From: Candidatus Cloacimonadota bacterium
Lineage (GTDB): Bacteria > Cloacimonadota > Cloacimonadia > Cloacimonadales > TCS61
Assembly (NCBI GenBank): GCA_030600585.1
Contig: JAUVLU010000011.1
Coordinates: 1-60,535, forward strand
Length of the DNA stretch: 60,535 bases
Direction: 5' to 3'
The notes beneath the pieces were generated by a model. It was given only the letters and a program-made list of their open reading frames with translations, ran no database searches and was not told the origin of the DNA. Shown piece by piece: positions 26,370 through 36,170 of the stretch. Every line of letters starts with the position of its first letter. The first letter of the stretch is position 1. A program made the position numbers and the translations under genes.

Positions 26370-29300
26370 ATGAAAAGATCGATTCTAATAATTCTTGCTG
26401 TATGCGTTGCCGGTTCATTCCTCTTTGCAATGCCGCCCGTACCGGGAAAAACGGATAACGTAAATTATAAAATATATCCTTCAGAAAAATACAGCAGGAA
26501 TAATTCAGCATTCAGAGAGGAACTTCCTCAGAATATTTTAGCAATTATGGTTGAGTTCAGTGATGTTACTTTCGATCTTATCCCCGACTATCCCGATTCA
26601 CTTGCTCATAACAAAGAATATTTTGAACGCCTCTTTTTCCACCTTACTTCCTTTTATGCTGATGCCTCTCATGGAAATTATATACTCACGGAAGACAACT
26701 ACACCGTTTGGGATAATATTATTACTCTTTCTCAACCAATGGGATATTATGGAGATAATGATCTCCAGATTGAGCGCATTTGTGAATTCACTCAAGAAGT
26801 TGTACTACTTATAGATGATCAGTTAGATTTTAATGATTATGATGCTATTATCCTTATTCATGCCGGAGCCGGTGAAGAAGCAGCTCCAGATGGAGAAAAC
26901 GAAGATCAACTGAGTAGCACATTCCTCTCACGCCGTTCTTTACAAGCCGGACTTGATCCGGAAAATGATGATTTCCCCGGAATTGAAACCAATGATGGAA
27001 TTTATCTCACAGAATTTGTAATTATACCGGAAACAGAGTGGCAGCCAAATGGTGTTCAAGGTGAAGACACGATCTATGGAATTTTTGGTGTTATCGCTCA
27101 TCAATTCGGGCATCAGATCGGATTACCAACACTTTTTGATAACAATTCCGGCAACGGGAGTTCATACGGAATTGGCGGTTTTGGTGTTATGGGAACTGGC
27201 GTTTGGAATGCAAATGGTTTTGTTCCTCCCTTGCCTTGTGCCTGGTCTCGTTATTATCTTGGTTGGGAAGATGATAACATTGTAGAGATAAATTCTTCTT
27301 TCGAGAATCTATCACTTGCTTTTCCTATGTTGGAAGATGAAGAAACATCCAAACTTTATAAGATCAATATTTCAGAAAGTGAGTACTTCTTAGTTGAGAA
27401 CAGACAGCAAAATCCTGATGGAAGTGTGTTCATAAATACGGAAGGAGAAACTCTTGCCACTTTTACTTTTGATACAATCGAAAACCAAAGTGTTTATCCT
27501 CCCGGACATCCTTATGCCGGACAGCCAAAATTCAGTTTTATGGATAATTCCTACGCTGGTTGTGAATGGGATTTTTATCTGCCGGGGTTTGGCTTTGGTG
27601 ATGCCCTGCAGAACGATGGTTCAGGAATTCTCATCTGGCATATCGATGAAAATATTATTGATCAAAATTTCACTCCCGATTTTGAAGTTCATTCTGTAAA
27701 CGGCGACGCTTCCCATAAAGGTGTTGATCTGGAAGAAGCCGACGGCATTCAGCAATTAGATTCCACGCTTTATGGTTACAGTAGTTTCTACGGTTCAAAG
27801 GATGATTCTTATAGAGAAGGGAATAATACCTATTTTGGGCAAAACTATCACGGTGATCTCTTTTCAACACCGATAGCAGAAAGTTATTATGGTGGAATTC
27901 CACTTGAAATATATGATATCAGCAGTTCGGATTCAATAATGACTTTTTCAGTAGAATATGAGTGGTCGCTCAATGCATTTTTTATTGGAGAAAACCCTTA
28001 CTCTGCCGCAACAATAGATTTTGATGATGATGGTGAAAATGAAATGTTCTACCTGATGCCGAATGGTAAAATGTGTTTATGGAAAGATGATGAACCATAT
28101 CCCGATTTCCCGCTCTACGTTTTGATTAATTCACAGGTTTGTAATTATTTTGCATTTGACGAACAAACAAAAAGTATTCTTATTCCAACTAAATCTGCTA
28201 ATAACAGCACAGCATTTTTATTCCGAATAAATAATAATTTAGAAAATTATCAGGAACATATTCTATTACCGCTTGAACGAAGCTGGGCAGCTTCTCCGGT
28301 TGTAAATCCTGATGTAGCAAGCGAGAACAGAGTCTTTATTCCACTACACGATAATAATTCTACAGGCAGTGAGATCATTATTTTAAACAGTGATTATGAA
28401 ATAATCGAGACACTGGTTTTTACTCAACATATCGCATCTAATTTAATATATAAAAATGACAAATTATACTTTATTGATAATGAATGGATCGTGCATCAAA
28501 TCACTCTTCCTGGCTATGATCGTAATGAATTCCCATTAAGCATTGAAGAACCTTATCCAAATATTTCATCTGCTTTACTTGCAGATATCGATCTTGATGA
28601 TTCTGATGATTTTATTCTCACCGCCGGAGATTCGACACTTTACGTTTTTGATGTTGCCGGAAATAATCTTACAGGATTTCCGCAAAATATTCCGCTTAAT
28701 TCAACGGCTGTTCCATCGATCAGTGATATTGATAATAATGGATTCCCTGAAATATTGATAGGCGGCGAAAATACATTTGCAATATTCAATAAAAACGGTG
28801 ATGTTTTCAAGCCAAGCCATGAACTTACCGATCCCGATTCATCCTTTATTGCTTCGGGTATTATCGCTTTGAACATCGATGATGACGACGAGAAAGAGAT
28901 ATTGGGAAATATGTCCCGCAATAGATTCTGCGTGTGGGATAATGTTAATTTCAATGATTTTGAATTAAACAGAAATTACGACTTCTCGTTTGGCAGCCGC
29001 AGTCTGAATTACCCATTGATCTCAGATTATTCAAATACAGGGATTAATGCATTTATTCCTTCTAATAATGGAACGATTTACAAAACAGGAATAACCGCTA
29101 CTCAAGCAGATATTGACGCTGAAGTATGGCAGGTGGAATATGCTAATCTCCAAAGAACAGCATCGCTGCTCATCTCATCGGAAGAGCCGGAGGAAAATGA
29201 GGACAAAGTTTTTAATAAAGCTCAAACATATTTTTACCCAAATCCTTTGAGCACAACTTTCAATAAAGCTATAAATTATCACTCACAAATTTCTGCTGAA

Positions 29301-29519
29301 ACAATAATTTTACGGATAGAAACATACCAGGATGTTAATGTAAAAATAAAAATATTTGACATCGCAGCCAACAAAATCTATGAAAACATCAGTTCTTGTG
29401 AAACAGGATTTGATAACAAGATCAATATCGATGCATCGAATTTTTCTTCCGGTGTATATTTTGCGATATTGAGCGCAAAAGGGAAGGTTCTAAAATTAAA
29501 ATTTGCTATAGAAAAATAG
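26370..29519 (+). CDS. secreted M6-like metalloprotease homologue with T9SS domain, HExxH changed to HQxxH
   Basis: A 1049-residue exported protein with signal peptide residues 4-19. The N-terminal half matches the M6 (immune-inhibitor-A-like) fold: IMVEFSDVTF, HGNYILTED, then HQFGHQIGLPTLFDNNSG and GIGGFGVMGTGVWN, and later ILIWHIDENIID. The zinc motif reads H244-Q-F-G-H248, so the general-base glutamate of HExxH is glutamine (CAA at 27102-27104). The second half has FG-GAP/VCBS-like repeats (LADIDLDDSDDFIL, ISDIDNNGFPEIL). The end is a degenerate sorting domain (FYPNPL ... SSGVYFAILSAKGK). By family rules it should be proteolytically weak or inactive. Confidence 0.8.
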   Translation: MKRSILIILAVCVAGSFLFAMPPVPGKTDNVNYKIYPSEKYSRNNSAFREELPQNILAIMVEFSDVTFDLIPDYPDSLAHNKEYFERLFFHLTSFYADASHGNYILTEDNYTVWDNIITLSQPMGYYGDNDLQIERICEFTQEVVLLIDDQLDFNDYDAIILIHAGAGEEAAPDGENEDQLSSTFLSRRSLQAGLDPENDDFPGIETNDGIYLTEFVIIPETEWQPNGVQGEDTIYGIFGVIAHQFGHQIGLPTLFDNNSGNGSSYGIGGFGVMGTGVWNANGFVPPLPCAWSRYYLGWEDDNIVEINSSFENLSLAFPMLEDEETSKLYKINISESEYFLVENRQQNPDGSVFINTEGETLATFTFDTIENQSVYPPGHPYAGQPKFSFMDNSYAGCEWDFYLPGFGFGDALQNDGSGILIWHIDENIIDQNFTPDFEVHSVNGDASHKGVDLEEADGIQQLDSTLYGYSSFYGSKDDSYREGNNTYFGQNYHGDLFSTPIAESYYGGIPLEIYDISSSDSIMTFSVEYEWSLNAFFIGENPYSAATIDFDDDGENEMFYLMPNGKMCLWKDDEPYPDFPLYVLINSQVCNYFAFDEQTKSILIPTKSANNSTAFLFRINNNLENYQEHILLPLERSWAASPVVNPDVASENRVFIPLHDNNSTGSEIIILNSDYEIIETLVFTQHIASNLIYKNDKLYFIDNEWIVHQITLPGYDRNEFPLSIEEPYPNISSALLADIDLDDSDDFILTAGDSTLYVFDVAGNNLTGFPQNIPLNSTAVPSISDIDNNGFPEILIGGENTFAIFNKNGDVFKPSHELTDPDSSFIASGIIALNIDDDDEKEILGNMSRNRFCVWDNVNFNDFELNRNYDFSFGSRSLNYPLISDYSNTGINAFIPSNNGTIYKTGITATQADIDAEVWQVEYANLQRTASLLISSEEPEENEDKVFNKAQTYFYPNPLSTTFNKAINYHSQISAETIILRIETYQDVNVKIKIFDIAANKIYENISSCETGFDNKINIDASNFSSGVYFAILSAKGKVLKLKFAIEK

Positions 29520-29751
29520 TATAGTTCTTTAAATTTATATTTTATTAAAAATAAAGTGTTTTCTGTCATCCTGATCCCGAAAACTTTCGGGATTGCTCTC
29601 TGGAAGGATCTCATTCTTTTCGCAAGGAGCAAAGCTGAAAGTTCTTCCAAGAGACTTGTCCGGCTTAGACGGATTCTTCGTTGGTAAAGCTAAAAGAAAC
29701 CTCAGAAAGACAGTAAGTTTAATTTTTTAAAAATACTTAACGGAGGGAAAA

Positions 29752-30657
29752 TTGTTAAAAATAAATAAGATATTATTGATCCTGATCATATTCAGTCTGA
29801 CTGTAATGATTTCTGCTGAAACAAGTGGAGAGTGCGGCTTCCAATTACTTAAGATTGCTTCAGGACCGGAAAGTGCAGCACAAGCAGGAACAGGAGCATT
29901 TTATTCAGACGAAGCTTATGCTTTTATGATCAATCCTACAGCAGGATTATTTGCAGAGCAAAGAGTTATCTCGATAGCGCAGAATTACTGGATTTTCAAT
30001 ACAAAATTAAACAGTGCCGGATACGCTAATACAAATGGTAAAACATCATTTGGTGTTGCTTACCGCTATCTGGATTATGGAATGCTTGAAAACAGAAAAG
30101 ATACAGGTGAGCTTATCGGTGAATTTCACCCGATGGATCTTATATTCTCTCTTAATTTTGGCTACCGAATTACACCAAACCAATATGCAGGAATTAATGC
30201 AAATGCGCTTTATGAAAAGATAGATACTGCTTCCAGTTACGGATACACATTCGATCTTGGCTATACTTACCTTTCCTTTATTAAAGGACAGAAATTTAGT
30301 GCTGCTATAAAAAACATGGGGCAAACTTCCGCGATGGAAAATGAAACAATTGATCTTCCAATTTCCTTTGAACTTGGAGCTATTCAAGAATTTGATATTA
30401 ATACAATTAAGCTATTCAGTGAAATTAAAATTATCAAACATATCGATGATGACGAGCTAAAAGCAGTATTTGGAACAAAAATTGAACTAAATAAAATATT
30501 GGATCTTAAATTGGGTTATAAACTAAATTTCGATGCAGAAAGTTTTACAGCCGGGTTTGGTATAAATTTAAAGAAAATATCAATAGATTATGCATACGTA
30601 CCATTCGAATACAACATTAACGATGTGCATGTAATAGGATTATCATATAAATTCTAA
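29752..30657 (+). CDS. PorV/PorQ-like outer-membrane protein
   Basis: A 301-residue beta-barrel of the UPF0164/PorV-PorQ type, the outer-membrane partners of type IX secretion that pass cargo to the translocon or shuttle it to the attachment complex. Signal peptide residues 1-20. The family-typical beginning FQLLKIASGPESAAQAGTGA is followed by FYSDEAYAFMINPTAGL. Alternating strands follow, ending YKF with a terminal aromatic residue. The start is TTG at 29752 with GGAGGG upstream. It sits between two large T9SS-tagged proteases, which supports the assignment. Confidence 0.8.
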   Translation: MLKINKILLILIIFSLTVMISAETSGECGFQLLKIASGPESAAQAGTGAFYSDEAYAFMINPTAGLFAEQRVISIAQNYWIFNTKLNSAGYANTNGKTSFGVAYRYLDYGMLENRKDTGELIGEFHPMDLIFSLNFGYRITPNQYAGINANALYEKIDTASSYGYTFDLGYTYLSFIKGQKFSAAIKNMGQTSAMENETIDLPISFELGAIQEFDINTIKLFSEIKIIKHIDDDELKAVFGTKIELNKILDLKLGYKLNFDAESFTAGFGINLKKISIDYAYVPFEYNINDVHVIGLSYKF

Positions 30658-30669
30658 TGAGGTGGTTTT

Positions 30670-33600
30670 ATGAAGCTGAGCCGGAATATAATTCTTATTT
30701 TAATGTTTTCCATTTCTCTTTTTGGAATGGAGTATGTCCCAAATCAGCTTATATTTAAAACTACTTCTGCAAAACAGGTAAATAATAAAACGATCGGCTT
30801 AGAAAATTTTGATAATTTTCTAACTGAAAGAAACATAAAAAACATAAAATCCATCCTTCCAAAATCGGATAATAAATATTTTGTAGCAACTTTTCCAAAT
30901 GATATTAACTGGGAAAATATTAAGAATTACCGGTTCGAAGGAATTGAATATTTCCAGCCTAACTATCTAAATGAATTATACCTGCATCCCAATGATCCTG
31001 AATTTCCAAATCAACAAACGCATCTTGATAATTGCAATATTCCTCAAAGCTGGGATTTCACGGTTGGGAACGAACAGATCATAGTTGCCATAGTTGATTC
31101 CGGTCTTCATTTCGATCACCCGGATCTGCAGAATAACATTTTTATTAACCAGAATGAAATACCGGATGACGGTATCGATAACGATAATAATGGTTATATC
31201 GATGATGTTCACGGCTGGGATTTTGTAGATGCTCCTGAGCTTAGCAGTATCGCACTGGGTGATTATTTACAGCAGGATAATCAGCCGGATGACGAACTGA
31301 ATCATGGAACTCATATTGCCGGTATAATCTCCGCAGACACAAATAATGAAGAGGGTGTGAGCGGCATTTCATGGAATTCTAAACTGCTGATCATTCGTTC
31401 CGGTTTCAAGACCCTGGATGGTGGTTATCTTCAAGATGACGATGCAGCCGCAGGTATAATCTATGCTGCCGATATGGGCGCAGACGTGATAAACCTGAGC
31501 TGGGGAGATACAAATTTTTCCCAGATAATTGCCGATGCTTGTTATTATGCATATAATATGGGAAGCATTATTGTAGCAGCTGCTGGAAATGAAGGAGCTA
31601 CCGCTTCTCATCAGGTAGTCTATCCTGCTCAACTCTCCACAACTCTTGCCATTGGCGCTGTAGATAGGGATAAGAGACTTGCTTTCTTCTCCAGTTATGG
31701 TCCGCAACTCGACCTTGTCGCTCCGGGGCAACTTGTTTTAAGTACATTCGATACTTCTCCGGAAGATCTTTATAAAGAGCAATCCGGAACTTCTATGGCT
31801 GCTCCTTTTGTGTGTGGCGCAATTGCTCTTCTTTTATCGGTAGAGCCGGGATTGGATTTTCCTGAAGTACGAGGGCGTCTTATCTCTTCTGCTCACGATC
31901 TCGGAGAAGAAGGTTTTGATCATATTTTTGGGAATGGACTTCTGGATGTTTATTCACTTCTTACTGATGCTTCCTGCCCGGTAATAGAGATAACAACACC
32001 TCAAGATAATGCAGGATTAAATTCTACTTTTGATATTATTGGAACTGTACAATGCTCCAATTTTTGGCGTTATTCAGTTAAATACACTTCCGAAGAAATG
32101 CCGATATCAACAGATTGGTACGATGTTGATCCTCAAATTGATTACTATTATGACTCGGTAGAAAATGATCTAATCGCACAATTTGTAGTTGATTATGATG
32201 TATCGGATGATACCTATAAAATAAAAATCGAAATAGTAACATCTGCTCAGCAGCATTATACTTATTTCAGAACCATTCATATTGATCAAACAGATCCTGA
32301 ATTCAACGCAGACTATGCTGCATATATGAAACGATATTCAGCAGAAATTCCGGAATATTATATTCAAGCTCTATTTGATGAAGATGTGAATATTTTTCTC
32401 CGGCAACATCCATCAACTGAATTTCTTCCTCATTTTGGAGATGCGGATTCACTTCAAATAATTAAGATAGATGGTCTTCCGCAAAACGTTCTCATCGATA
32501 TAAAGGGAGAAAACCTGTGCGGTTTAGAAACAGTTGTTAATGATGCTTATATATTTGAAACAGATGGTCAGGCTGTTGATATTCACGGTTTCAATCAGAC
32601 AGCAATCGGTAATGAACTCGTCTCAATTCAAAAAACCTGTGATTTTGACGGTAATGGGAAAAATGAGATCCTTGCTCTTGAAACCGAAGGTGAACTACAA
32701 ACATTAAAAATACTTGAATTAAGCGGTGAGGAACTTATTACCAAACATGAATTCTCTGCAGTTTTCTGGCCGAATGATATGGGAAATTCTAATGAATCTG
32801 GAATGGAAGTTCTCGGCATTCAATTTGACCGCCCGCTTATTTTAGAAACTTCCGGCGGAACATATCCCAGTGAACCGATATTCGTTGATGATAACGCTCT
32901 CGGTGCTAATTTTGCAGATTATGACAATGACGGGATCGATGAAGTTATCCTGATAAAAAATGAAGATATTAATGAAATTTCGCATCGTGTTCTTACTCTT
33001 AATAAAAGAAACGGAAATATGTTTGAAAGAGAGGAATTGATACTTAATACGACATCTACATCTCTGAAGAATTTCTTCTCTACAAAAGTGGTTTGTGATA
33101 AATTGGACAATGACGAAAATCCTGATATATTAACAGCCGATAAAGACGGCGACATTATGATATTTGAACGGGAATCTGACGAATTTGAAATGGTGTGGAA
33201 TTACAGATTACCGGTTAGTAATGCTTATAATCTTTGCTCGGGAGATTTCACCGGAGACGGTGAATCAGAATTCTGTGTTGGTGGTTATAGCTTAGATACA
33301 TCCGATCCTGCAAAATCATTTTCATATTATGAGTTCTTTAAAAACACAGGCGTAAACAATGAATACCATTCTCTTGGATATCTTGCTTTTTCAGAAATCG
33401 ATACAAAAAATTCTATAGCTTCAGCAGATATGGATGGCGATGGAGATGATGAAATTGTAATTGCCGTACCACCCAATATTTACATTATCGATTATATTGA
33501 CGGACAATTCCAACCAATATGGCAGGGATTTTCTGCAAAAACAAGTTCGAACGTGATCGCTTTCTCAGGCAAAACAACTTCTCAGAATGCATTTATTATC

Positions 33601-34848
33601 ACAAATATGGAAGATTGTGGAATTACAAGAAGTGCCTTAATTACAAAAATGGAAAATTTTACAGGTCCCGCATCCCCACAATTTTTCACTGCCGCTCCTC
33701 TCGATTCGGTATCTGTGTATTTATCATGGCAACATCAGGGTGCAGATCATTTCAATGTTTATCGCAAATTTGAAAATGATGTAATATTAATAGCTGAAAA
33801 TGTGTTGGAGAATAATTTTATAAATATTGGTCTTACCGCCGGAGATACTCTCTACTACCAGGTTACGGCTGTAGATTATTTATACGATCCTGTGGAGAGT
33901 CTTCCCACTTCATGGAAGACAGCTGTTCCTTATTATGCTCCTGAACTCGATAATATCAGGATGATATCACCTTATGAGATCAAACTTAAATTTGATCTTG
34001 AAGTTGATAATATTTTTTCTGCAATTTTCTCTGTGGAATTTGGAAGAGAGAAAATCTACCCGATCTCAGTTAATGTAGTAGAGCAAAATACTGCTTTAAT
34101 CTTAAGATTCAATGATAACTTCGGTGAATATTATGATTATATTTTGAATATTTCGGGACTAATAGGGAAAACAGGTGTTCCTGTAGCTCCGGGTCCCTAC
34201 CAGTTCCAATATGAAGAAGATACCACACCACCTGAAATAATCACTGTTAGTGCTTCTAATGCAAATATTGTTAATATAGTTTTCAGCGAAGCATTGGACG
34301 AATCTTTAGCCGAGGATATAACCAACTACACACTTCTTCTTCCGGCAATAGATAAGGATAATGAGATTGAGAGATTAGAATATTTTGAAGCTGATTCGTG
34401 TTATGTGGCAATGCAGATGAAAAATGAGCTTAAATATACAAATCAGCCGTATTTTCTAAAGGTGAACAATATTAAAGATCTTGCCGGCAATGTAATTTCC
34501 AATAGCGGCAATAAATGTCATTTCAGCTTGACATCTATGTTGGGTCTAAGAAATTTAAAACAAATGATAGTTTATCCGAATCCGCTTGATATCGGCGAAA
34601 GCCTGATTGATAGAGTTAATTTTATCAATCTGCCGCTGGATGTTTCCGGCAGGATCTGGATATATAATTTAGATGGGGAATTGATCTTTGAGAGCGTAGT
34701 GGGTCCTTATAATGCAAATTATCTGAAGTCCTATTTCAGTTGGGAATGTGAGAATAATTCCGGTAATAGAATTTCATCCGGGATATATTTTTATCTTCTT
34801 AGAATGGGCAAGGATTCACGGAAAGGAAAGATCATAATAATAAATTAG
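30670..34848 (+). CDS. secreted S8 subtilisin-like protease with FG-GAP repeats and T9SS domain
   Basis: A 1392-residue exported serine protease. After a signal peptide and an inhibitor-like prodomain (NQLIFKTT ... IEYFQPNYLNELY) comes the S8 domain. Its catalytic Asp is in IVAIVDSGLHFDHPD near residue 142, His in NHGTHIAGII near 214, the oxyanion Asn in AAAGNEGA near 305, and Ser in SGTSMAAPF near 373. All four are intact. Then follow FG-GAP-type repeats (FADYDNDGIDEVIL, SADMDGDGDDEIVIA), a fibronectin-like region, and a C-terminal sorting domain (VYPNPL ... SSGIYFYLLRMGK). It begins 12 bases after the PorV-like gene with GAGGTGG upstream, so the two are probably co-expressed. Confidence 0.9.
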   Translation: MKLSRNIILILMFSISLFGMEYVPNQLIFKTTSAKQVNNKTIGLENFDNFLTERNIKNIKSILPKSDNKYFVATFPNDINWENIKNYRFEGIEYFQPNYLNELYLHPNDPEFPNQQTHLDNCNIPQSWDFTVGNEQIIVAIVDSGLHFDHPDLQNNIFINQNEIPDDGIDNDNNGYIDDVHGWDFVDAPELSSIALGDYLQQDNQPDDELNHGTHIAGIISADTNNEEGVSGISWNSKLLIIRSGFKTLDGGYLQDDDAAAGIIYAADMGADVINLSWGDTNFSQIIADACYYAYNMGSIIVAAAGNEGATASHQVVYPAQLSTTLAIGAVDRDKRLAFFSSYGPQLDLVAPGQLVLSTFDTSPEDLYKEQSGTSMAAPFVCGAIALLLSVEPGLDFPEVRGRLISSAHDLGEEGFDHIFGNGLLDVYSLLTDASCPVIEITTPQDNAGLNSTFDIIGTVQCSNFWRYSVKYTSEEMPISTDWYDVDPQIDYYYDSVENDLIAQFVVDYDVSDDTYKIKIEIVTSAQQHYTYFRTIHIDQTDPEFNADYAAYMKRYSAEIPEYYIQALFDEDVNIFLRQHPSTEFLPHFGDADSLQIIKIDGLPQNVLIDIKGENLCGLETVVNDAYIFETDGQAVDIHGFNQTAIGNELVSIQKTCDFDGNGKNEILALETEGELQTLKILELSGEELITKHEFSAVFWPNDMGNSNESGMEVLGIQFDRPLILETSGGTYPSEPIFVDDNALGANFADYDNDGIDEVILIKNEDINEISHRVLTLNKRNGNMFEREELILNTTSTSLKNFFSTKVVCDKLDNDENPDILTADKDGDIMIFERESDEFEMVWNYRLPVSNAYNLCSGDFTGDGESEFCVGGYSLDTSDPAKSFSYYEFFKNTGVNNEYHSLGYLAFSEIDTKNSIASADMDGDGDDEIVIAVPPNIYIIDYIDGQFQPIWQGFSAKTSSNVIAFSGKTTSQNAFIITNMEDCGITRSALITKMENFTGPASPQFFTAAPLDSVSVYLSWQHQGADHFNVYRKFENDVILIAENVLENNFINIGLTAGDTLYYQVTAVDYLYDPVESLPTSWKTAVPYYAPELDNIRMISPYEIKLKFDLEVDNIFSAIFSVEFGREKIYPISVNVVEQNTALILRFNDNFGEYYDYILNISGLIGKTGVPVAPGPYQFQYEEDTTPPEIITVSASNANIVNIVFSEALDESLAEDITNYTLLLPAIDKDNEIERLEYFEADSCYVAMQMKNELKYTNQPYFLKVNNIKDLAGNVISNSGNKCHFSLTSMLGLRNLKQMIVYPNPLDIGESLIDRVNFINLPLDVSGRIWIYNLDGELIFESVVGPYNANYLKSYFSWECENNSGNRISSGIYFYLLRMGKDSRKGKIIIIN

Positions 34849-34868
34849 GTTTTATAAAGGAGACGAAC

Positions 34869-35684
34869 ATGATTTCATTAGATTGGCAAAAAAGATTAAA
34901 AATGGATACCCAGGATTTTGTCGAACGAAAACTACCTGAAAGTAATTATGATATTGATATAGTATATAATGCATATCCACAAAGAATTGACGGCAATATC
35001 CCAAATGCGGTTATAACGCTGGTTGGAAAAACATTAGCTGCCAAACTTTATAAAGAAGCGGATAAATACTTTGATTTTTATGATTATCTTTTAAAGAAAA
35101 AGGGTGAACACGGCGGAATGATATTTGCCTATATTATGGCTCGGGCAATAAAAAAGCAGCCCGTATTATTCTTGAATTATATTGAAGATTTCTTCTTTAA
35201 TACAAGAGATCAAAAAACATGTAACCTGGTTATGGATAAAGCCATATATCCACTTCTCAAGAAAAATACCTTAGAACATATCGACTTGATCTTAAATTGG
35301 ATAAAAAAAGATAACAAGCTGCTAGAAGAGAGCATTATTAAATTATTGAGTAAACTCATCGGACAGGATAAAAAACTTATCGAGCCGATCTTTAAAAAAC
35401 TGGAAACTTCATGGCTTTATGCAACTCCGAATATTGTAAAACTTAACTCAAGATTCTTAAAGGCGATCTATAAAAAAGATAAAAAGTTTTATTTATCCGT
35501 ATATCAAAATTATCAATTAACCAGAAACCCGATCTTTGCTGAAATTCTTTGTGAAGCTATCTGCTGTTATAATGATAATATTCAGAAAATTTGTGATACT
35601 TGGGCGCATAGCGGAAACATTAAAGTTAAAAAGATCGGTCTGCACGGACAGAAATTACTAAAAACCAGAAAAGGCAAAAAATAA
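34869..35684 (+). CDS. all-helical HEAT-like protein of unknown function
   Basis: A 271-residue soluble protein of repeating amphipathic helices, for example LVMDKAIYPLLKKNTLEHID and ESIIKLLSKLIGQDKKLIEP, which suggests HEAT/ARM repeats. It is loosely reminiscent of AlkD-type DNA alkylation-repair proteins, but I cannot see a decisive motif. AAGGAGACG precedes the ATG. Its stop overlaps the greA start by one base (TAATG). Confidence 0.6.
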   Translation: MISLDWQKRLKMDTQDFVERKLPESNYDIDIVYNAYPQRIDGNIPNAVITLVGKTLAAKLYKEADKYFDFYDYLLKKKGEHGGMIFAYIMARAIKKQPVLFLNYIEDFFFNTRDQKTCNLVMDKAIYPLLKKNTLEHIDLILNWIKKDNKLLEESIIKLLSKLIGQDKKLIEPIFKKLETSWLYATPNIVKLNSRFLKAIYKKDKKFYLSVYQNYQLTRNPIFAEILCEAICCYNDNIQKICDTWAHSGNIKVKKIGLHGQKLLKTRKGKK

Positions 35685-36154
35685 TGGCAAACTACATTAC
35701 AAAAGAAGGGATGCAGCGTCTTAGAAAGCGCATACAAGAACTGATAAAGGAAAGACCGACTGTTATTAAGCAAGTTGTTACTGCCCGTGAAATGGGAGAC
35801 CTGAGCGAAAATGCCGAATATCATGCAGCAAGAGAAAGACAGAAATATCTGGAGAATGAATTCAACCACTTGAAAAAAAGAATTGATCATTTACAGGTTA
35901 TTGACGATACAAATATTCCCAAAGATGCTGTAAGATTTGGTGCCAGAGTTTTATTAAAAGAGCTAAAAGAGAATACTCTGAGAAAAGTGCGGCTGGTTGG
36001 TGCCGACGAGATATTTGATGTGAAAGATGAATATGAAAGAATTTCAATTCTTTCACCTGTTGGCAAGCCGATGATCGGGAAAAAAGTTGGTATGCATTTT
36101 ACAGTTAACGCTCCCATCGGTAAAAGAGAATTTGAAATATTAGAAATAAAATAG
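35684..36154 (+). CDS. greA: transcription elongation factor GreA
   Basis: GreA rescues backtracked RNA polymerase by stimulating transcript cleavage. The 156-residue protein has the N-terminal coiled coil with the acidic tip GDLSENAEYHAARERQ (residues 37-53), where the aspartate and glutamate reach the active site. The FKBP-like C-terminal domain has SPVGKPMIGKKVG near 124. The length is typical. It is coupled by a one-base overlap to the upstream helical gene, and the aminopeptidase gene follows 16 bases later. Confidence 0.93.
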   Translation: MANYITKEGMQRLRKRIQELIKERPTVIKQVVTAREMGDLSENAEYHAARERQKYLENEFNHLKKRIDHLQVIDDTNIPKDAVRFGARVLLKELKENTLRKVRLVGADEIFDVKDEYERISILSPVGKPMIGKKVGMHFTVNAPIGKREFEILEIK

Positions 36155-36170
36155 AATAAAAGAGGAAAGA

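Noticed and set aside
29574-29593. Hairpin ATCCCGAAA...TTTCGGGAT as a terminator of the M6-like gene
   Set aside because: No T-tract follows, and similar sequences are common in intergenic repeats of this window.
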